Origin: Phymorhynchus buccinoides
Lineage: Eukaryota > Mollusca > Gastropoda > Neogastropoda > Raphitomidae
Assembly (NCBI GenBank): GCA_017654935.2
Contig: CM065710.1
Location: 28,983,646 to 29,047,645 of the forward strand
DNA length: 64,000 nt
Direction of reading: 5' to 3'
Below, piece after piece: positions 59,230-64,000 of this stretch (positions are counted from its first letter, which is position 1; every line of letters begins with the position of its first letter). The notes below the pieces were generated by a model. That model saw nothing but the letters and a program-made list of their open reading frames with translations, did no database searches and was not told the origin of the DNA. The translations under genes and the position numbers were made by a program.

Positions 59230-59600
59230 GAATTCAAACAAAAACGCTTGACAAAAGACGAAAAGAAAAAAACAACACAAAATGTTGACATAAACAGCAA
59301 CATGACAGAAATAGACCTAAAAGCAAGAGAGAGAGAGAGGAGAGGAAAAGATAGAGTGACGCTTTCATATGACAGTAGGAGAAAACAGGTGGGTTTGAGG
59401 TTTGATTGAAAGCAGAGAGGGTTTCGGTCGCGGACGGAAGGGAGAGAGGAGTTTTGTTCCAGGAAGGTCGGTCCTGAAACCATCCCCCCCCCCCCAAAAA
59501 AACAGCGCCGACCGACAGTGAAAGCTTACACCTAGGGAATTGGATGAGAGAGAGAGAGGGTCGGAGGAAACGAACGGAACGCAAAGTGCGAGATGGATAC
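59230..59600 (-). pseudogene. Degenerate LINE ORF2 C-terminus and 3' UTR
   Basis: Minus strand; same family as 21266-21970. Fragments in shifted frames: FQDRPSWNKTPLSLPSATE and TLSAFNQTSNPPVFSYC. The UTR segment TTTTAGGTCTATTTCTGTC is shared. Confidence 0.6.
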
Positions 59601-59684
59601 AGATGGAAAAAACAAAAGCACCAAAGGTGTTGCGTACGTCGATAAGGTCATGAAGAAACCCAGACACTTCAATACCCTCGTGAA

Positions 59685-60240
59685 ACACAAAGGGGACCCT
59701 GACGGATTAGTTTTTGAAAGAAACACGTCGAGATACCAGGATACAACACCTTTTCAGAGACGCACACTCACTTGCTTTGGTTTCCTAGGAAATCAAAACG
59801 TCAAATCGTCAAACCTCCTGCGGAGGTGATGGAATCAAAATCCTTCACCCAAAGAGAAGGAGTGTTGCCGTCCTTCTTTTCTATATGGCGCCAAATCGTT
59901 TGCACGAAAATTTCGCAACTACAAGCTTTTTTTCTTTTTTAATTTATACAGTATCTAAAGGAGTTTCGCTCACAACAAAGGAAACAACTCCAATTTTTGT
60001 TTTTACTGCACTACAAAAAAAAGAAAACGCATTTCAACCCACATGAGTGACTCCACCACCTCTCAAAAATTGGCTACGCTTCCGGCATCTCCGCCAAGGA
60101 GGAAGCGGCCGTCGTGCCGGCCCGTAATTTCTAGAAAACCAGAAGCAAAGTGAGCGTTCCGGATCTGAAAAGGCTGGCTTTTGGTGACCGCGACGTGTTT
60201 CTTGCAAAACCCATCCGTCAGGGGTCCACCTTTACTGGAT
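59685..60240. mobile_element. Third copy of the 600-bp foldback MITE
   Basis: Left CAAAGGGGACCCTGACGGAT, right GTCAGGGGTCCACCTTTACT; internal CGTCGAGATACCAG and TGGTGACCGCGACG. It is not part of the mirrored arms, so it is a separate insertion of the family at 30923 and 45030. Confidence 0.65.
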
Positions 60241-60557
60241 TCTAAAAAAAAAAGATAGTCCAGAATTAGAAATCAGAAAAAAAACTGCAATATGGAAATT
60301 GTCAACCAAACCTGGAACAACAAAACATTTTGAAAGAACAAAAGGTTAAAAAAAAGTGTGCGTACGTTCCAATCTTCATCTCCAGGGGATGTGGTCGTGA
60401 GCCGTCCCAGTCCTCGCGAAGGAGGCCTCTTAAGGAGGACTGTGACTGTGGTCACCGGCGGACCCGAGGGTGCTGCTTTGCTATCAGCTCCTTGATAGTG
60501 GGGAAAGAGGCCACCTTCGAACTACACCCTGTCTCCGTTGGAACAATACTGGTGTTA

Positions 60558-60670
60558 GGTATTTATAGTCACAGAGGGCATTCTGTGAAATAGGGTGCTC
60601 CCACCTGAGAAAGCGCGTCGAAAGCCAAGAGGCTCACCACCCTCTTTTTTTTTTTTTTTTGCATGCGTTT
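60558..60670 (+). mobile_element. Truncated copy of the TTATAGTCACAGAG MITE
   Basis: TTTATAGTCACAGAGGGCAT, CTGTGAAATAGGGTGCTCCC, then a poly-T and GCATGCG; the right end is missing. Related to 35853-36044. Confidence 0.55.
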
Positions 60671-60689
60671 TTTGTGTGATTGATGAGGA

Positions 60690-60925
60690 AGGAAAGGGGG
60701 GGTGTTAATTTGATCAAAGACAACCTTTTTTCGTTTGCACACGAGCGAACGTGTGCTAGGGCATGGGCCAATGGGAGCTGGTTATAGTCTCATCCGAAAG
60801 AACTCCACATTCAGGACAGTAAGGCCTAGTGCAAAGTGAGAGTGAGAAACCCCTGTAGCAGGTTCGAACTCGGGGGGTTACTGACACGGAACGAACGCGT
60901 TGCCACTGTGCCACGCATTATAAAC
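60690..60925 (-). mobile_element. tRNA-derived SINE
   Basis: On the minus strand the head reads GCGTGGCACAGTGGCAACGC ... GAGTTCGAACCTGCTACAGG, i.e. tRNA-like A box (GGCACAGTGG) and B box (GTTCGAACC) in the right order about 30 bases apart. A CTCACTCTCACTTTGCAC body and GGATGAGACTATAACC segment follow. This is a polymerase III type promoter and probably a SINE rather than a functional tRNA gene, because the acceptor and anticodon arms do not pair well. Confidence 0.55.
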
Positions 60926-61000
60926 ACATTACTGTGGTAGCGCATCTTGACGTGTGGTCAATTGCGTGTGCTTCGCAATCATTCTTGAATCGTGGGGAAA

Positions 61001-61500
61001 NNNNNNNNNNNNNNNNNNNNNNNNNNNNNNNNNNNNNNNNNNNNNNNNNNNNNNNNNNNNNNNNNNNNNNNNNNNNNNNNNNNNNNNNNNNNNNNNNNNN
61101 NNNNNNNNNNNNNNNNNNNNNNNNNNNNNNNNNNNNNNNNNNNNNNNNNNNNNNNNNNNNNNNNNNNNNNNNNNNNNNNNNNNNNNNNNNNNNNNNNNNN
61201 NNNNNNNNNNNNNNNNNNNNNNNNNNNNNNNNNNNNNNNNNNNNNNNNNNNNNNNNNNNNNNNNNNNNNNNNNNNNNNNNNNNNNNNNNNNNNNNNNNNN
61301 NNNNNNNNNNNNNNNNNNNNNNNNNNNNNNNNNNNNNNNNNNNNNNNNNNNNNNNNNNNNNNNNNNNNNNNNNNNNNNNNNNNNNNNNNNNNNNNNNNNN
61401 NNNNNNNNNNNNNNNNNNNNNNNNNNNNNNNNNNNNNNNNNNNNNNNNNNNNNNNNNNNNNNNNNNNNNNNNNNNNNNNNNNNNNNNNNNNNNNNNNNNN
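61001..61500. other. Scaffold gap, 500 Ns
   Basis: Placeholder gap ending contig 2. Confidence 0.99.
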
Positions 61501-61630
61501 ATAAGCTGCATTCATGATAGTGCTGTAGGATATTAATATGATTAAACTTGTCAGTCCTTTTCATGTTAAGGCCGGAGGCTGAACATTAAAATTGTGTTCA
61601 ATTGGTTCCAATTGTTCTCTCTCTACTCTT

Positions 61631-61665
<35 letters not shown>

Positions 61666-61856
61666 CCTCTCCTCTCTCTCTGCGTTTTTCGGCATACCTT
61701 CCCTTTCAATTTTTCTTCCATCGCTAATTAAATACAACGTACCTGCTTGAAGAAAATGTATTACGTGTTGTGTGTACCAGGAGTATAGGTAAATATGGAA
61801 CATTGAAATACAAGTGAAGAAGAGGGTCGATCCTGGAGGTACTGCAATATATATAC

Positions 61857-62369
61857 CTGCTTATGTTGGGGCATCATGATCAGTGAAAGGAAGGGCCGGT
61901 GAACAAAAGAAGTCTTCATCACTGACTGGTCCACACAGTCCTGACGATGGTACAGGGACCATGCTGTAAGGACTCTCTTGCCCCCTGCACGGACACCAGT
62001 CGGAAGGAGGAAGTGACGTCATGTCACCGACACGTGAGGGGAAGAGGGATATCCAGGGACCGGGCTGTTTCCGTAGAAACAAGGGTGTTTGGGCCCAACA
62101 ATGGCTGGCTGGACTCAAAGCCAGAAACACGGTGAACCGGTGGTTAGAAGGCAAACCGTCAACCCTGCTCTGGCGTTTCTGGGTCAGGGTGGGCCAGTGT
62201 CACAGAGTCTGTGGCAGAGCAGACCCCCTCCCTATGAAAGGGAAGGTTTGTTGTGTTCACACAGATTACACAAGAATGCCGCGTAGCTCGAAGTTCACGC
62301 CTTCAGATAGAGGGATTTGGGTGGAATCTTACTGGACCATGGCCAACCTCTAAGAACTCCGCATAAACT
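61857..62369 (-). pseudogene. Inverted, damaged copy of the receptor LDLa exon
   Basis: Minus-strand homologue of 4813-5322, about nine bases in ten identical, with the donor GCAG|GTATAT kept. Small indels (for example in the CDHRQDC and CVDNSDEDF region) break the reading frame into several pieces. Flanking intron also matches, from about 61620 to 62790, but beyond the GA tract the sequences differ. It is either a pseudogene, an alternative haplotype or low-quality consensus. The remaining receptor exons of this copy would lie in the gap to the left. Confidence 0.7.
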
Positions 62370-62790
62370 CTTGAAATTGGTAGAAAAGGAGAAGTGTGTA
62401 GAACAAGCAAAGAATAGGCTACTGTTTGTCCTGCCAAATTGGCGTCAGGCGATAGCTGTAAACGCACACGTTTTCTTGCAGTCAGAAAAAACTATTGAAA
62501 ATTCTAATGCAGTTGTTTGGCTTTTAGGAAAATATGATGACAGTTAACTGTCTAGGTTGTGTAAAATAAAACCATAAAATACTAACATAACTTTCAGTTT
62601 TCTACTTTGGTTTCTTAATCCACCTACGAAACGAAGTATACTTAGCAATAAGCTGAAATCACATACTCTCTCACTGGATTATGAACAGTGTCCAGTGGTA
62701 CATTTGAGGTGAATTTGCAAGCATTCTGTCCTAGGGTTTTTATCCCAATTGCTAGTCATCAATTTTTGCATCTTTTATATTTCCAAATGT

Positions 62791-64000
62791 TAATTTTAAG
62801 AAGACATGCATGATGTCCATTGTCACGGCCAGCCGTGACTGTTCCATAGTCCAGTGTAATATTAGTTAGTTTAACTTTATAGATGTTTAGGAGTTTTTAC
62901 CCCAATACTTTTAGTTTTAAATACATTAAATTTTGTATTTCTCTTCTTTTTTCTTTTCCCTCTGTGTGCTCTATTCTTTTACTTCGTTCTCACTCGCCAT
63001 GCACGGTTTGTTTCTCCAACTCTCCTCTTCCCCCTTCCCCACTTTTTCTCGTTTGTCTCGTTGTTTTGTCACAGCACGTTTTGTTCGTGCTGGTGAAACC
63101 GTTTGGTTTCTGCCGAGGGTGAGCTGCTTTCTGGCAGACTTTGCTGGACCGTCGAAGTGGATAGAAGGGCGTGACAAGACTTGACTTTGTTAACAACTAA
63201 ATGTATAGGTGTTTAATTCTCTAAGCGACCCATGCGCTTCGGAAGGGAATTATTGTAATTGTAGTTTCGTTGTACGTGGTTCCTCGTAACTACGGCCACC
63301 AGCCCCGTCTGGAGGTTTTTGTTAGGCTCTGTAGCAGCCTCTTTGTCAGGACGCCCGAAATCGCCTCTGCGGGGCTGGTTGCAGCCTTTGGGGAGGGATG
63401 GAGTTCTGAGTCTGTCCTTGTTCGTCCGACAACTGATTACTGACCTACGCCAGCCTTTTCCTTTCACCGGCTTTTCTGGTAACGTAAACTGTTCTAGAAC
63501 TTTCAATCTTTTTCTTTCCCTTTCTTGCCCTCCTTCCCCTAGTCTCTCCCCATTCCTCTATTCGTCAGCCCTACCCCATTAGTATAAATTCGTAGCATAG
63601 GAATAGCTTAGATAAGTTCCCTCCCTTGTAGTTTTGCTCTATATATCTGTTTGTTGACAATGTTTGTGTGTGCATGGTGTTCGGTCCAGTGGTGTAGGGA
63701 AGTTTGTCTGTTTGTTTGTGTTTGGATTTGTGACCACTCAACAATTGGCTGGTGCGCATTTGTAAGTTTTAATTTTTGGGATTAATTTTGTAGATACGCG
63801 CGCACTGACCTTAACGATTACGTTTAATGTGAATGGAGTGCACTAGTTTGGGAGAAATTCACTATGTGTGCAAGTTAGTGGCAGTGATTATTAGATGGCC
63901 TCGCTCATTATCTCTCCTCCCACCCCAACTCTACTTGTGGACAGTCCTCGACCGCATTTATCTTTTTTAGCGTTTGGACGCTCGTTAAATGTGAATCCTT
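62791..64000. other. Unassigned sequence after a homology break
   Basis: Homology to the first receptor intron ends near 62790. At 62819 TGTCACGGCCAGCCGTGAC starts different sequence with CT-rich stretches (62935-63060, 63505-63560) and a TATA-like AGTATAAATTCG at 63580. It could be the 5' LTR of a retroelement running out of the window, but no primer-binding site or coding frame was found. Confidence 0.3.

Noticed and set aside
60840..60925. Functional tRNA gene
   Set aside because: A and B boxes are present on the minus strand, but no convincing acceptor-stem or anticodon-arm pairing, and a SINE-like body follows.
60918..61564. Several long frames across the second N block
   Set aside because: Gap artefact.

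Overview
The window is animal genomic DNA, probably from a gastropod or other lophotrochozoan. Genes have short exons with GT-AG introns, microsatellites and foldback transposons are very dense, and a receptor of the snail GRL101 type is present (LDLa, C-type lectin, leucine-rich repeats and seven membrane spans in one protein). The sequence is a scaffold of three contigs, 1-19095, 19596-61000 and 61501-64000, joined by two runs of exactly 500 Ns.

Contig 1 carries the 3' part of a GRL101-like G-protein-coupled receptor on the + strand (exons 2851-3193, about 4813-5322, 5720-7810; AATAAA at 7988). Next come about 8 kb of LINE remnants and AT-rich DNA. Two further exons (about 16657-17216 and 18666-19038) look like the CUB-like ectodomain that precedes the LDLa and lectin part in this receptor family. 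They suggest a second, tandem receptor gene running into the gap. Contig 3 starts with a damaged minus-strand copy of the LDLa exon (61857-62369).

Contig 2 is the most striking part. It is a giant imperfect palindrome, with arms 19596-37444 and 37561-58137 folding around a 164-bp TA-flanked MITE at 37421-37584. Each arm carries the kinase domain of a FES/FER-type tyrosine kinase, so the two copies face each other tail to tail. The left copy is intact from helix C to the stop codon. The right copy reaches further upstream, to the glycine loop, but has frameshifts, a stop and lost splice sites. These could be real decay or poor consensus. Most of the kinase exons are preceded by tandem partial copies of themselves ('stuttered' exons), and copy number differs between the arms. 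One intron holds a 115-bp array that repeats a joined acceptor/donor-like AG|GTAAAT site.

The rest of the window is mostly mobile DNA: TTAA-bounded piggyBac-like elements, several long foldback elements, a SINE family with a GAA tail, LINE 3' ends (two of them abutting GA/TC tracts), one tRNA-like SINE, a minisatellite with a palindromic core, and a foldback element with telomere-like repeats. No prokaryotic genes, CRISPR arrays or rRNA genes were seen. All exon boundaries are read by eye from splice motifs and reading-frame phase.
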